Shown: piece after piece, positions 1-10,312 of the stretch
How the letters are laid out: every line of letters starts with the position of its first letter
Position numbering within the stretch: the first letter of the stretch is position 1
Source: Glutinoglossum americanum
Taxonomy: Eukaryota; Ascomycota; Geoglossomycetes; Geoglossales; Geoglossaceae
Assembly (NCBI GenBank): GCA_020080175.1
Contig: JAGHQL010000051.1
Location: 1-64,000 of the forward strand
Reading direction: 5' to 3'
Length of the DNA stretch: 64,000 bases
The notes under the pieces: generated by a model
Told to the model about the DNA's origin: nothing
Database searches by the model: none
The model's input: only the letters and a program-made list of their open reading frames with translations
Program-made: the position numbers and the translations under genes

Positions 1-123
1 CTCTGGCTCCCCCTCCCCCCGAACCGCGCCCCGCAAATTGACGGAGATGCTGACTGGAGAGTTCAGGGCCCGCGCCTCCTCCCCCCTCGCCCTCTCGACA
101 AACTTGTTTCCCGAGCGTTTTGA
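1..123 (+). CDS. C-terminal fragment of a protein cut by the window edge
   Basis: Frame 1 is open from the first base to a TGA at 121-123, giving a 40-residue tail that ends in ...DKLVSRAF. The stretch is C-rich with plausible codons, and the sequence turns abruptly into G/T-rich low-complexity DNA straight after the stop, as expected at a gene end. I do not recognise the product. The fragment is short enough that an open frame by chance is possible. Confidence 0.4.
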   Translation, partial: LWLPLPPNRAPQIDGDADWRVQGPRLLPPRPLDKLVSRAF

Positions 124-320
124 GTGTGTGTGTGTGGGGGGGGGGTTTGTTTCTTTTTGATTTTGGGGGGGGTTTTTTCTTCACTCTCCGCGGAGATCTG
201 GGGGAGCTGGGTCTTTTTATCTAAGTGGGGGGAAGGGGGGGGGACGGCTGGGTCTGGTATATTGATATGTGTATTGCTTTTTTTTTTTTTTTGGGTTGTT
301 TGTTTATATATGGATATATA

Positions 321-357
321 GGGGTAGGGGTTGCAGGGGACGTTGGGGGAGCAGGGG
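321..357 (+). other. Canonical G-quadruplex motif
   Basis: Five runs of four or five G are separated by loops of 2, 5, 5 and 4 nt, which satisfies the standard quadruplex pattern with a spare tract. It lies about 200 nt downstream of the partial CDS stop on the same strand, so it could be in that gene's 3' UTR. Folding is inferred from sequence only. Confidence 0.6.
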
Positions 358-482
358 TTGGCGGGATGAGGGGTTCGATGACCGTGGGAGGTACTTTGCT
401 TTTGTTTATGGGTTTTGTTTTTAGGGTTTAAAAGAACTATGCTTGTTTGAATGTGGACCTGTGGAACGAGGGCTGTGTGCTT

Positions 483-528
483 ATGTGTGTGTGTGTCTGT
501 GTGTGCACGTGTGTATGTGTACGTGTGT
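483..528. repeat. TG-rich microsatellite
   Basis: A tract of alternating T and G with a few C and A interruptions in non-coding DNA. It is a simple sequence repeat with no sign of function. Confidence 0.7.
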
Positions 529-1173
529 AGGTTTGGGTCCTAAGGAGTTGTGAGAATTCGTGGAGGCTTTGTTGGTGGGGAGGGACTTTGGTGGTGGTGG
601 TGGTGTTTTACAAGTCCGAACTGGTTGTGAGGATATGGGTCAGGTTAGCGGTGGATACTCTCATACGGGACAAATCACTCTCTATACCCCAAGTTGTCTC
701 GTACCTCAACGTTTGTGTTCTCCCTTCAGGCCAAGTTTTCTGCCTCACGCGACCATTGATTATTGTTTTCATTGATGGCTGGCCGGGTGTATTCGCCGCT
801 TCGCTATATAAGAATTTAGGTAGCAGCGGGTCAAGAATATTACCCTTGCGGGAGGGGTATCCTTATCACTATGGGAAGTTTGGCGGACCGGACCGAATAT
901 TTTTATAGCGGGGTCGGGCTGGATACACGTTTTTGTGCTGTAGTGGAGATGGGATGATGCAGACGGGTGGACCTTATGCTTTGACAGGCAAGCTCGGGAG
1001 CTCGGCGAGGGATGCTCCTAGATGAGGGATCCGCGTTACTATAAGCACAATGGACCGGAGAGCCTCTGTTTCAGCATCCTTGTTCCCATGCGTTTGCTTG
1101 ACAAACTAATATATGATTGCCTTCCCCACCACTATCCACCACCCTCATCACCACCGCACCGTAGCCACCATCG

Positions 1174-1608
1174 TCACCGTTCCTCCGTCCTACCCTCCCC
1201 TACGGCCCCCTCGTCCTCCCTCCCACTCGTCTCCCTGGCGGCCTTCCCAAACGCTGGTCCGCCGGCATACAATTGCCCCCCAGTCTTACCACCCCCGCCT
1301 TCACCATCCCCACTCCCCGCAGCGCCAATCGGCTGATTCCCTCGGAACCTCTTACGCATGTCGACCATCCCGCGCTTGCACTGCCCGTAGCTGTGCTTGA
1401 GTTGCTGGCAGCGCGTAGGGAGGGTTTCGAGGAGGGGAGAGCGAAGGCAGTCGGATGGCGTGTGGCGGGCTACCATGATGCATTCGGAGTTCTGGAGGCA
1501 GTCGGCTAGGGCGGCACCTGTGGCCGGGTTTGAGCGGTTAGTTGATCGTACTGCGACGGGCAGGGTGGAGAGAGAGAGCGTACGGATGTCTTTGCAGGAG
1601 CTGGGCAT
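1174..1608 (-). CDS. PET191: Cytochrome c oxidase assembly protein Pet191/COA5
   Basis: Small mitochondrial protein needed to assemble cytochrome c oxidase; the family has twin cysteine motifs and acts in the intermembrane space. Two exons: 1608-1584 and 1517-1174. The 66-nt intron has GTACGC, an ACTAAC branch site and CACAG. The spliced 122-residue protein begins MPSSCKDIRAALADCLQNS and keeps the family signatures RHTPSDCL, PLLETLPTRCQQLK, YGQCKRGMVDMR and RFRGNQPI, with cysteines in the expected spacing. After residue ~75 comes a Gly/Glu-rich tail longer than in human COA5 (74 residues). The intron is divisible by three and has no stop, so its retention would only insert 22 residues. Divergent from TAL1. 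Confidence 0.9.
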   Translation of the reverse strand: MPSSCKDIRTLSLSTLPVAVRSTNRSNPATGAALADCLQNSECIMVARHTPSDCLRSPLLETLPTRCQQLKHSYGQCKRGMVDMRKRFRGNQPIGAAGSGDGEGGGGKTGGQLYAGGPAFGKAARETSGREDEGAVGEGRTEER

Positions 1609-2139
1609 GGCTGTTGGTTATGTATGTACAGTGCGATGGCCAGCTTGACTATCCGATTCGCATGGCTGGGCTTAGGGTACGGGGGATATCATCCCTGGAT
1701 CGAAATACAACGGCGGGATTTTTTCTTTCGGCTAGACTTGCCGCACGTCTACGAAGTCAATATATACATGCCCCTTTCGAACCTCAGGACGAACAGCGAA
1801 CTTGCAGCTTCGTACAGCTCATCTACAGCTCATCTACAGCTCATCTACAGCTCATCTACGGCGTGGTCGGGAGGAATTCGATCGCAGACGATGGACGGAC
1901 GCTTTTGTCAGCGTTCACCGGAAATGGCGGAAAAGGCGTCGCTATTTCTTGCTAGACTGGGATTACATAACCCAAGCAGATAGCGAGGAGATGCCCCTCA
2001 TGGCCGAGTCCCCGCCGCCAATTCGCCGCCAACCTTACTCTGTAAAAGGCTCCGTTCCCAACGAACAATCGACTCCTCAACGTTCTTTCCTTTACCTCGA
2101 GGAAATAAGGGTTGAAGACCGAGATCCAATTCGATCGAC
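1609..2139. promoter_or_regulatory. Shared divergent promoter region of PET191 and TAL1
   Basis: 531 bp separate the two start codons, which are transcribed away from each other. The interval holds a four-copy 11-bp tandem repeat at 1814-1857. No supported ORF lies in it. Confidence 0.55.
1814..1857. repeat. 11-bp tandem repeat, four perfect copies
   Basis: The unit ACAGCTCATCT is repeated four times without mismatch at 1814-1824, 1825-1835, 1836-1846 and 1847-1857. Read on the minus strand each unit carries GATGAGCTG, which resembles the yeast PAC-box core. It lies about 205 bp upstream of PET191 and 283 bp upstream of TAL1. Confidence 0.9.
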
Positions 2140-3533
2140 ATGGCGAGTTCATTGGATCAATTGAAAGCGACGGGAACCGTAAGCTCTCTCTCCCTCCCTC
2201 TCTCTTTCTCTTCTCCACGATCGAATTGTCGATGTTGGGACGGAGATGCAATTCCGCGGCCGGAACTGCTTCGACCGGTATTGCAGTGCTAACAACATGC
2301 GTTGAAATCAACTAGACTGTGGTCTCCGACTCCGGTGAGTGAGCGCGAAACGAGCTATTGTTGCCGTTGTCTCGAGGACAAAATTAGGGAGCTGATTGAA
2401 ATATTATAGGTGACTTTGAGGCCATTGGCAAGTACAAGCCAACGGATGCCACCACGAACCCGTCCCTGATTCTGGCCGCTTCGAAGAAGGCTGGGTATGC
2501 GAAACTCATAGATGCTGCCGTTGAATACGGCAAATGCCACGTTGGTCTCCTCCCTAACCTAGAGCTGCTGGAGCTTGAATAGGCGATAGAGCAGGGCTAA
2601 TATGCGTTCGCGACAGGCCACAAATGTTGACGATCAGGTGGAAGCTGCTCTGGATCGTCTGCTTGTGGAATTCGGAAAGGAAATATTGAAGATCGTGCCT
2701 GGGAGGGTATCCACAGAGGTGGACGCCCGGTTCTCGTTCGATAAAGAAGCTTCGATAAATAAGGCCCTTCACATCATTGAGGTATGTCGGCGGTTCCAAA
2801 GTTTCTTCCTATCGGAGGCCTGGGCATGGCGACTCATGCAGAAAATAGCTGTACAATCAACTCGGTATCGATAAGTCCCGGATTCTTATCAAGCTTGCGT
2901 CGACCTGGGAGGGCATTCAAGCCGCTAGAGAACTGCAATCAAAGCACGGAGTCAATTGCAACTTGACCCTTATGTTCTCCCTCACGCAAGCCATTGCTGG
3001 CGCTGAGGCGGGCGCTTTCCTCATTTCCCCATTCGTCGGCCGTATTCTGGATTGGTTCAAGAGTGCAATGAAGAGGGATTTTGCTGCGCACGAAGACCCT
3101 GGAGTGAAGTCCGTGCAGTCAATTTTTGACTATTACAAGAAGCATGGGTACAACACCATCGTCATGGGTGCTAGCTTCAGAAATGTTGGTGAAATTACAG
3201 AATTGGCTGGGTGTGATTACCTGACGATCTCGGTCAGTGACATCGATTCCGTAATATGACCGATATGGGAGATCTCGTGCTGATCCAGTAGCGAAGCCCT
3301 CTCTCTTGGAGGAGCTCATGAACTCTACCGCTCCGGTTCCCAAGAAACTCGACGCCGAAGTAGCGAAGACTATGGATATCCCCAAGAAATCGTACATCGA
3401 TGATGAAGCTCTATTCCGCTTCGACTTCAATGAGGACCAAATGGCAGTAGAGAAGCTTAGAGAAGGCATCTCCAAGTTCGCGGCTGATGCGGTCACTCTG
3501 AAGGATATCCTCAAGGGCAAAATCCAGGCATAG
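2140..3533 (+). CDS. TAL1: Transaldolase
   Basis: Moves a dihydroxyacetone unit from sedoheptulose 7-phosphate to glyceraldehyde 3-phosphate in the non-oxidative pentose phosphate pathway, in the cytosol. Six exons: 2140-2178, 2316-2334, 2410-2540, 2617-2781, 2849-3232 and 3297-3533, giving 324 residues, the usual length. Visible signatures are [10 protein letters not shown] near residue 36, the Schiff-base lysine K133 in [28 protein letters not shown] and GASFRN. Exon 2 is only 19 nt. Intron 3 has a weak GTTGGT donor, but the join gives a protein in register with the family. With XKS1 at 44.8 kb, two pentose-phosphate genes lie in this window, though not adjacent. Confidence 0.95.
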
Positions 3534-4065
3534 AGAAGCACGAGGATGAGCACGTAAGCGGAAGTGGGAGGTTATCGTTGTTAGTGTCGTTATTTGGCGA
3601 TGATGCCCCACAAATTGCCATTGGGGAATGATGCACTTGCGTATTTCACTGGCGGAATTTGTTACAACGCAACTGAACAAAAAAAAAGCACTCTCAGAAG
3701 ATTGAAAGAGATTCCTACCCTGAGAGTTTTTTTAAGTCTGCAATATAAATATTTGTAGTGAGTCGCGGCCGGTATTTACACAAAGATTACGCACCACAGC
3801 TCCTTTCCTGCTATACAATCCTCGAAGCTAGACCCAGTGGTACTCAGCCCGTCAGAGGTGTTGCAATATGTTTCCAGCTTGCAGTGCTCCGTAGAATTGT
3901 AGAATATCAGAACCGTAACTGCAACCCCTAGGATGGTGGTGCATCCGCCCGACTGCCTCTCGCAGATTTTCTGGTGTTGACTATGTTAAAAACGCCATCT
4001 TCTCCCTCGCCGTATCTATGCTTCCCCTCCAGCTAGCCCAAGTCCTACGAGCAACCTAAGAAAAC
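3534..4065. other. Intergenic region, convergent 3' ends
   Basis: Lies between the 3' ends of TAL1 (+) and nuo9.5 (-). It holds short A- and T-runs (for example 3680-3688 and 3728-3734) that may serve in 3' end formation. No gene seen. Confidence 0.6.
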
Positions 4066-4371
4066 CTATTTAGGGTCGTCGAAGCCCTCGGGTATTACCC
4101 GGGGACCAGTAGGTACTGGGCAAAAAAAAGAATCGAACGGTCAGTGCCTCTCTTCATAGCCAATAGTTGGCGGTAATAGGGACGTACTTGGATACGTCAA
4201 AGGCACCGGTTCTGGTGAGACGTCCCCGAACCGCCTCCTAAGGGGTGGTACAGTGACGAGCATGACGGGACCCATGGATCCGATGACGATAGAGTAGAAG
4301 ATCGCTGGTTTTTCGATGGCTGCCCAGCGGAGATAGGCTATTGGTGCAGACCAGAAGCGGGGGGTGGACAT
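4066..4371 (-). CDS. NUO9.5: NADH:ubiquinone oxidoreductase 9.5 kDa subunit (complex I)
   Basis: Small accessory membrane subunit of respiratory complex I in the mitochondrial inner membrane. Two exons: 4371-4188 and 4115-4066, joined over a 72-nt intron (GTACGT...CCCAG) into 77 residues. It starts MSTPRFWSAP, has a hydrophobic segment at about 25-42 (FYSIVIGSMGPVMLVTVPP), then RRRFGDV and LTYPIPTGPR, and ends PEGFDDPK. This matches the Neurospora nuo9.5 pattern as I remember it. The second exon is only 50 nt, so an unspliced reading gives a wrong C-terminus. Divergent from WBP1, 250 bp apart. Its presence argues against a Saccharomyces-type yeast. Confidence 0.88.
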
Positions 4372-4621
4372 GTTGCCGAAATCCTATTCCTCTGAGAAGG
4401 TCAATTGGGCGGAAGTTGGGGCTTTGTGTTTGTCCGTTGAACGACCGTGCGATTTATCGAATGGGACTTTCGTTCCCCGTAAGCTTTCGTGGAGGCGTTC
4501 AGTCACGTGTACGCACTGTCTGCCGAACTTCACACGTCTCCTTTGGAGAAGAGCGCGGAGCGAGCGAGCTTCGATACACAGAACAACTCTACCTGCAACA
4601 ACGAAGACGGCGACGACGACG

Positions 4622-6277
4622 ATGCGTTGGCTGTTCTCATTTCTTATACTTGCGCTGGTGAGCGTGGTGAGGGGTGTTAGTACGAAGGGGAATAGGCTAT
4701 TAGTCGTGCTGGAGGACAGCTCGGAGAAGGATAGCTATTCGAGGTTCTGGGACGATTTGGGAGGTGAGGTTTTGAGACCAATTGCCTTGGTGGAGGATTT
4801 CTGCTTGCGGGATAGATTGTGTTGTTCTATGAACTGAATGCTAATATCTGTTTTACGCTCAGAACGGGGATTTGAACTCTCCTTTGAATCCCCGAAGAAT
4901 GACGGGCTTTCGCTATTTCAGCATGGCGAGCGAGCTTATGACCACATTATCCTCTTTCCGGCTAAATCGAAAGGTCAATCATCCTATCGAACACCCTCCA
5001 TAGAGACCGCCTTCACTCACTAACATCTACCCCAGGTCTTGGACCATCCCTGACCGCCCAAAACCTCCTCAAATTCCTCAATTTAGACGGCAATATCCTA
5101 CTCGCACTCTCCTCCAAAGCCCCTACCCCATCGGCTCTGACCTCGCTCCTTCTCGAACTCGACATCCATCTCCCACCGGAGCGCTCAAATCTGGTCGTCG
5201 ACCATTTCAACCACGATGTCCTGTCTGCCAGTGAGAAACACGATGTTGTTCTCCTTCCACGTCCTGATGCCCTTCGGCAGGACGTTAGGAATTTCTTCGG
5301 TGGCGATAGTAAGGATGAGGAGGTGATTGCGTTCCCGCGAGGTGTAGGACATACGCTGGGAAATACTAGCCCGCTGCTTGCCCCTGTTCTGCGAGCACCT
5401 CGAACGGCATATGCGTACAATCCGAAAGACGAAGCCGACGTAGTCGAGGAGCCCTTTGCGGTAGGCCAACAGCTAAACCTAGTATCCACACTTCAGGCTC
5501 GGAACAGCGCCCGCTTCACTGTGCTGGGTGCTGTGGAGATGCTGTCGAACGATTGGTTTGACGCCAAAGTCAAGCGCTCACCGGGCGAGCGCGGCGCGGC
5601 AAAGGGCGTAAAGGCCCTCAAAACATCGAACCGTGCATTCGCGAAGGAAATCTCCGCGTGGACCTTTGCGGAGCTCGGAGTCTTGAAGGTCGGCCGCATC
5701 GAGCACTACTTGACCAACGGCGGCACTAATTCGACCTCCCGTGAGGTGAACCCAACGATATACCGCGTGAAGAACGATGTCGTAGGTCTCCCCAAACCTA
5801 CCCAAAAAAATACAAACCGGACCACCTTCCAACTAACCACCCAACTAGACCTTCTCGATCGAAATTTCCGAACACCAACTAACCCACTACGCCCCTTACA
5901 CCCCTCCCGCGACCGATTCCCTCCAACTCGAAGTCACCATGCTCTCCCCCTTCCACCGCCTCCCCCTAACCCCCTCTACCGCAAAATCCCCAAACTCCAC
6001 AGTCTTCACCGCCTCCTTCACCCTGCCGGATCAACACGGCATCTTCGCCTTCCGCGTCAACTATAAGCGCCCGTTCCTCACAAACGTCGATGAGAAGAGG
6101 ACCGTGACCGTTAGACATTTCGCGCACGACGAGTGGCCGCGTAGCTGGGCGATTACTGGGGGATGGGTGTGGATTGCCGGGGTTTGGGGGACGGTGGTTG
6201 GGTGGGTGGTGTTTGTTGGGGTATGGATGTATAATGCACCGAGAGGAGGGGCGCCTAGGGCGAAGAAGGTGCAGTGA
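4622..6277 (+). CDS. WBP1: Oligosaccharyltransferase subunit Wbp1/OST48
   Basis: Essential subunit of the ER oligosaccharyltransferase that N-glycosylates nascent proteins. Four exons: 4622-4763, 4863-4973, 5036-5781 and 5849-6277; 475 residues. It has a signal peptide (MRWLFSFLILALVSVVRG), a large lumenal domain with LLVVLEDSSEKDSYSRF and the GSPKNDGL-like segment (SPKNDGLSLF), and a C-terminal membrane helix at about 433-458. The cytosolic tail ends KKVQ, a KKxx ER-retrieval signal. All three introns have CTAAT/CTAAC branch sites or close variants. Start chosen because the signal peptide follows directly; an upstream in-frame ATG at 4364 would add residues unlike the family. Confidence 0.95.
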
Positions 6278-6549
6278 GGTCCTCTTGTACGAAGGGGGAA
6301 AAAATAAGGAGGATCTTTAAAATATTCCTTTTTCGTATTTTTTATTTACAATCTGGTGTAGGATAGAGATTACTCCGAAAAAGCGGGTAATATATACAAG
6401 GCATTGGTGGGTCCCTCGATGTATGGAATAAGGATCTCTAATCCTGTACGCATGTCCCAGTCTGAGAGTCTTAGCCAAGGAAAAAACGAACCCGCCCTAT
6501 GCTGATCCGAAAAAAGATAATCTTCATATATCCAAATCCACAACCTACC

Positions 6550-8946
6550 CTAACCCTTCCGTTTCCCTCCCGTTCCATTCTGCCCCAAGGACACTAGGCC
6601 ACTTTCAACACCGCGACTCACAACGCCCCCAACTGGCCTAGCCATACCCAGACTGATTCCCTCGGAACCAATGCCTGGCCTTGCTGGTGTTGTGGATGAG
6701 AAGACAGACTCGAGCGATGAGAAGGAGCTGGACTTTGGTCGTCGCAATGCACCTGCGATGGCGCGTGAGGCAGTGATCCTGGGGGGTGATGGTGGGGTTG
6801 AATTTTGGGGATGTTTTATGGGTATTGAGGGTGATGATATGCGTTCGCTTTGCTGCGTAACGGGGGGTGCTAGGCGTGGGGTTATTGGCCGGTGTGGTGG
6901 CGATGGCGAGGACGTGGAAGCTGCACGTGTGGCTGAAGAATTAGAAGCTGTTGGCGAGGGTTGCGACGCTTGCGGCTGGTTTTCTGGCGGAGGAGAGACT
7001 GTGCTAGTAGACTGCTGTTGGGAGGCGGCGCTTCCCTTTGTCTGGCCCCTGGCGATTTCCCCATCCCTAGACTGTTCACCTCTTGCACCGCCTCTAGGGA
7101 TCTGTCCCCCGCATTCTCTCTTGTTAGGGGCGAGACGTTCATCCTCCGAGTATGAGGGTGGTTGTTGTGTGTCAGGCCTGACCAAAGACCCATATCGCAT
7201 AGTTTTAAAGAGGGAGGGCTTCTCTTTCAGGTATGTGTGGTCAGAGTATGAGTCTAGTGCATCAAAGATGTGGGGGAAGACAAGTTTGTTGACGTCGTTG
7301 CCCCAAAGGAAGTCAAGATGTTCAAAGTGAGGGATCTGTACAGGCATGGTTAGAGATACTATCACATGGACCTATCTTATCTACATACCTCTTGAGCAAC
7401 GGTGTGCTTGGGCAGCTCCTTCAGCATAACCTGAATATCTACTAAACTGTCGCTTCCTCCATAGACAAGCACTATCGGTGTCTTGATGTTTTTCGTGGGA
7501 TATTTTGCAACTTTATAGTGCTTGGCGCCGCCGCCGATGGTAAGGGGTGCCGAAACATCGTCATCATACATTTGAAAACTCTTGTTGCGAATTATTTGAA
7601 ACCAGTGCACTACGGATTTTGTCGATGTAAAGGAATACAGGTGAGGATACGCAGCAAGTTTCTGATGAGCGGATATATTGCACCCTGACCAATTGAAAAG
7701 GAAGCCGAGGGCCATGTCGATAATACGGACGAAGATAGGGGGGTAGAGGATGGCTTGCCATATGGTAGCAGAACTGAGGATGATTCTGCGTCCAAATGCC
7801 AGAAACATCACCTCGGGTGAGGCTTTGATTAATGCGTCGACGATGTAGTTGTGGAGGCCAGCAGGTGACATGGCAGGTGCCAAAGCGATAAAGACATCGA
7901 TTTTGTCGTTAAGTCCGGGATGGATCGAGAGCGCGGCGAACGCTTGAGCAGTTCCCTGGGAAAACCCAACATAGGAGAGAGAAGGTTGAGAGGTCGTTGA
8001 AAGGACGTAGGAGATGCTGTCTGGGATGTCATGGAAGGCAAATTCATCCATAGAGAAGTTCCAGAAGGCGAGAGACGTCGGCGGGTGGTTAACCGATTTT
8101 TTAGAGTATTTGTTGCCGCGATTGTTTCCAAGCTACCAGGTTCTTATCAGAGGATGCAAAAGCTATAGCGAGGTTTGGGCTAGACTAACCCAGACATCAT
8201 ACCCCTTTTCAACAAGCATGAACGGCAAACATCGCTCCTTCTCGGTCAGACAAACCCAAACCTCGCTATTCATCAGGAGGCCTGCGTGTGTTAGCTAAAC
8301 CCTATACCTCGTGTACCCTTCACTGTGCTGACCGTGGTGCAAATAAACAACCCGTTTCCTTATGGAGTCCCCTCCACTATTTACCCTCGTACCTTCCTCT
8401 CCTCTCTTCCACCCCAGCCGATGCAAGCCGAGCAGGTAACCATCTCCGGTCTGAACAATATGCTCCTCTACGTAATAGCCAAATAGGGCACAGAGATCAA
8501 CAAAGTCTGAGGCCTCCCGAATCGAAGAGACAACACCTGCAACACATCGTTAGAGGCGGGCGCCGTGGGTTGGATGAAGGACATACGGTGTTTCGTCGAC
8601 CGCGATCTCTTTCCCTGTGGAGAGGAAAGGAGGTTGAAGAGGCTACGGGAGCGATTGTAGAAGAAACGGATGATGGGTTGGGCTAATGTCGAGTCAGCCG
8701 ATCCACAATAGTAGCTATCCTGGTAAGGTTACATACGTAGAGCAAGAGTGATAACCCTGACAAGGCTTTCAAAACCGATCAGTACGAATGAGCCTACCAG
8801 GGCTAAGTATTCGTGCCTATATTGCGAGAAATAAGCCTCCTAGTACCCCATGCCGAAGCGACGTAGCCGCATTAGAAATTGTGAGTGAGAGGGATTGTGG
8901 GTTTGCCCTACAAGAACAGTCGACCAATGAATGGAACTCTAGGCAT
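6550..8946 (-). CDS. TGL1: Sterol esterase / triacylglycerol lipase Tgl1-like
   Basis: Membrane-anchored alpha/beta-hydrolase that hydrolyses steryl esters at lipid droplets. Seven exons: 8946-8912, 8816-8737, 8682-8587, 8536-8333, 8281-8190, 8132-7389 and 7335-6550; 678 residues. After MPRVPFIGRLFL comes a membrane segment (about 16-38). The lipase core shows VQTGDGYLL, the oxyanion HHGLL, GNNRGNKYS, nucleophile S227 in GFSQG, acid D397 in YGGSD and H423 in FEHLDFLWG. After about residue 460 the tail is Ser/Pro-rich and low complexity (roughly 210 residues), so the protein is longer than yeast Tgl1 (about 548). The exon 1 junction rests on an ATATAG acceptor and is the least certain. Confidence 0.9.
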
Positions 8947-10312
8947 GATCGGTGAATTGGAATGGGCTGCGTAAAGGGAAAATTAAAAATTACAGAAGAA
9001 ATCAACAGCATCTCGAAAGAGCAAGGAAGAAGGGAGCCGTTGGGATCGTTATGCTCTACTAGTTTGGTTGGGAGAGTTGGGAGAGTTGGGAGAGCATTTC
9101 AACCGTGACGACAACTCTATCGAGAGATTCTACCACGAGTTTACATGTGACTCTTGCAACACCAATCAACCAACGTGCCTACGAGTACAATATGCTGTGT
9201 AGTGCCCATCACAGCGAAGCAACTGCTTCTCCACACCTGCATCCGCCAGAAGTTAACGATGCTTTTTCCAGGAACCAGTTCATGATTACATCACAGGTCC
9301 CATCGGATAACGTACACATGTACGTATACATATACAAGTACGATACTCCAAACGTCGTCACTCATACTCATCCACCGCTCGGCAGGTTCCTTTTTGTGGT
9401 TCCCACGAGGCTGTCACTCCAACTACTAGTTCCCCGGCAACCTTGCGCTTCACAATTTTAGCCTGATTCGATTGGTTTGGTCAACTGAGACCACGCCGAT
9501 CAACCAGGCAAATAGGTGTTTGCAGCCCATAAATCGTAAAAACGCATAAAGGGTTTTGAGAGACCTGCACCGTTCTTGCATAGTGGATAATGGTAATAAC
9601 TGCGTAGGGCAGCTGGCAGAGGTTGGTTTCGCTGTCTGCCAGCTATGTCCAGTCGGCAGGATCGCGCATCCATCGCGTTTCAGCCGTCGTGTCTGCATGT
9701 TCTGGGCCTCGCACGTAAGGACAACAAAATTCTCATTCGCTGCAGACCCTACAAAAACGCAATATGGTGCCATTGGAGTGATTGTGCTGGGCGACCGAAT
9801 TCACGAAAATTGCTCGTAGCACATCACAGTGCATATGAGTTCGTTCGTTGCTCCCACGCCAAGGCTACAGGCAAGGCTGCACGCAAGGCTTGTTGGATAT
9901 TTAGGGAGTTAGGGAACAAGCATCCACTCCACTTTGATCTGGGAGAGGCGCTTCGGGATTCAGCCCCTGCTTATATCATGCAGCATGTCTCTGGAGATCA
10001 CCCCGTGATTCGAGTCTGGCAAAAATAGAGGTTTAGTGAACCTTGCCAACGTCGCAACCTACATACCGGCTGTGCAGATAGCAATGGAAGTTTCCTATAC
10101 GTGAGACGCCCACCCTAGCGAGGGTCATCTAACAATACGCCGTTTCCGGTTGTTGACATGAGTTATAAGATCTCCCCTGTCTTCCCCGCTCGCAGCGAAT
10201 TGCTCAGCAGCCAACTCGGGTGTCACCAAGGCCAGACGACTTTAGTCTCACCCGCTAAGTGAACGTACAGCTCTGTATCCTGTATTTGGGGTATTAACTG
10301 TTTGCACAAACT
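8947..10312. other. Intergenic region between divergent TGL1 and DIP5-type genes
   Basis: 1.37 kb with no supported gene. It holds a three-copy 9-bp repeat at 9068-9094, an alternating purine/pyrimidine stretch rich in GTAC and TATA near 9309-9345, and near-repeats of CAAGGCT around 9852-9890. Confidence 0.6.
9068..9094. repeat. 9-bp tandem repeat, three perfect copies
   Basis: The unit TTGGGAGAG is repeated at 9068-9076, 9077-9085 and 9086-9094, about 120 bp upstream of the TGL1 start codon. Confidence 0.85.

Larger units (their letters stand above)
124..1173. other. Gene-free interval with G/T-rich low-complexity DNA
   Basis: No supported gene. The first 600 bases are strongly G/T skewed on the + strand: G-runs at 136-145, 165-172 and 235-243, a T15 run at 278-292, a G-quadruplex motif at 321-357, a TG-rich tract at 483-528 and a GGT repeat near 590-605. 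This lies downstream of the partial CDS and of the 3' end of PET191. Confidence 0.7.

Noticed and set aside
6671-7330. 219-codon + strand ORF over the TGL1 last exon
   Set aside because: Antisense shadow of the Ser/Pro-rich tail; the minus frame continues the lipase across a good intron.
9105-10028. Several 90-130 codon ORFs on both strands between TGL1 and the permease
   Set aside because: They overlap each other on both strands, show no domain or codon pattern, and no splice model joins them to a known protein.
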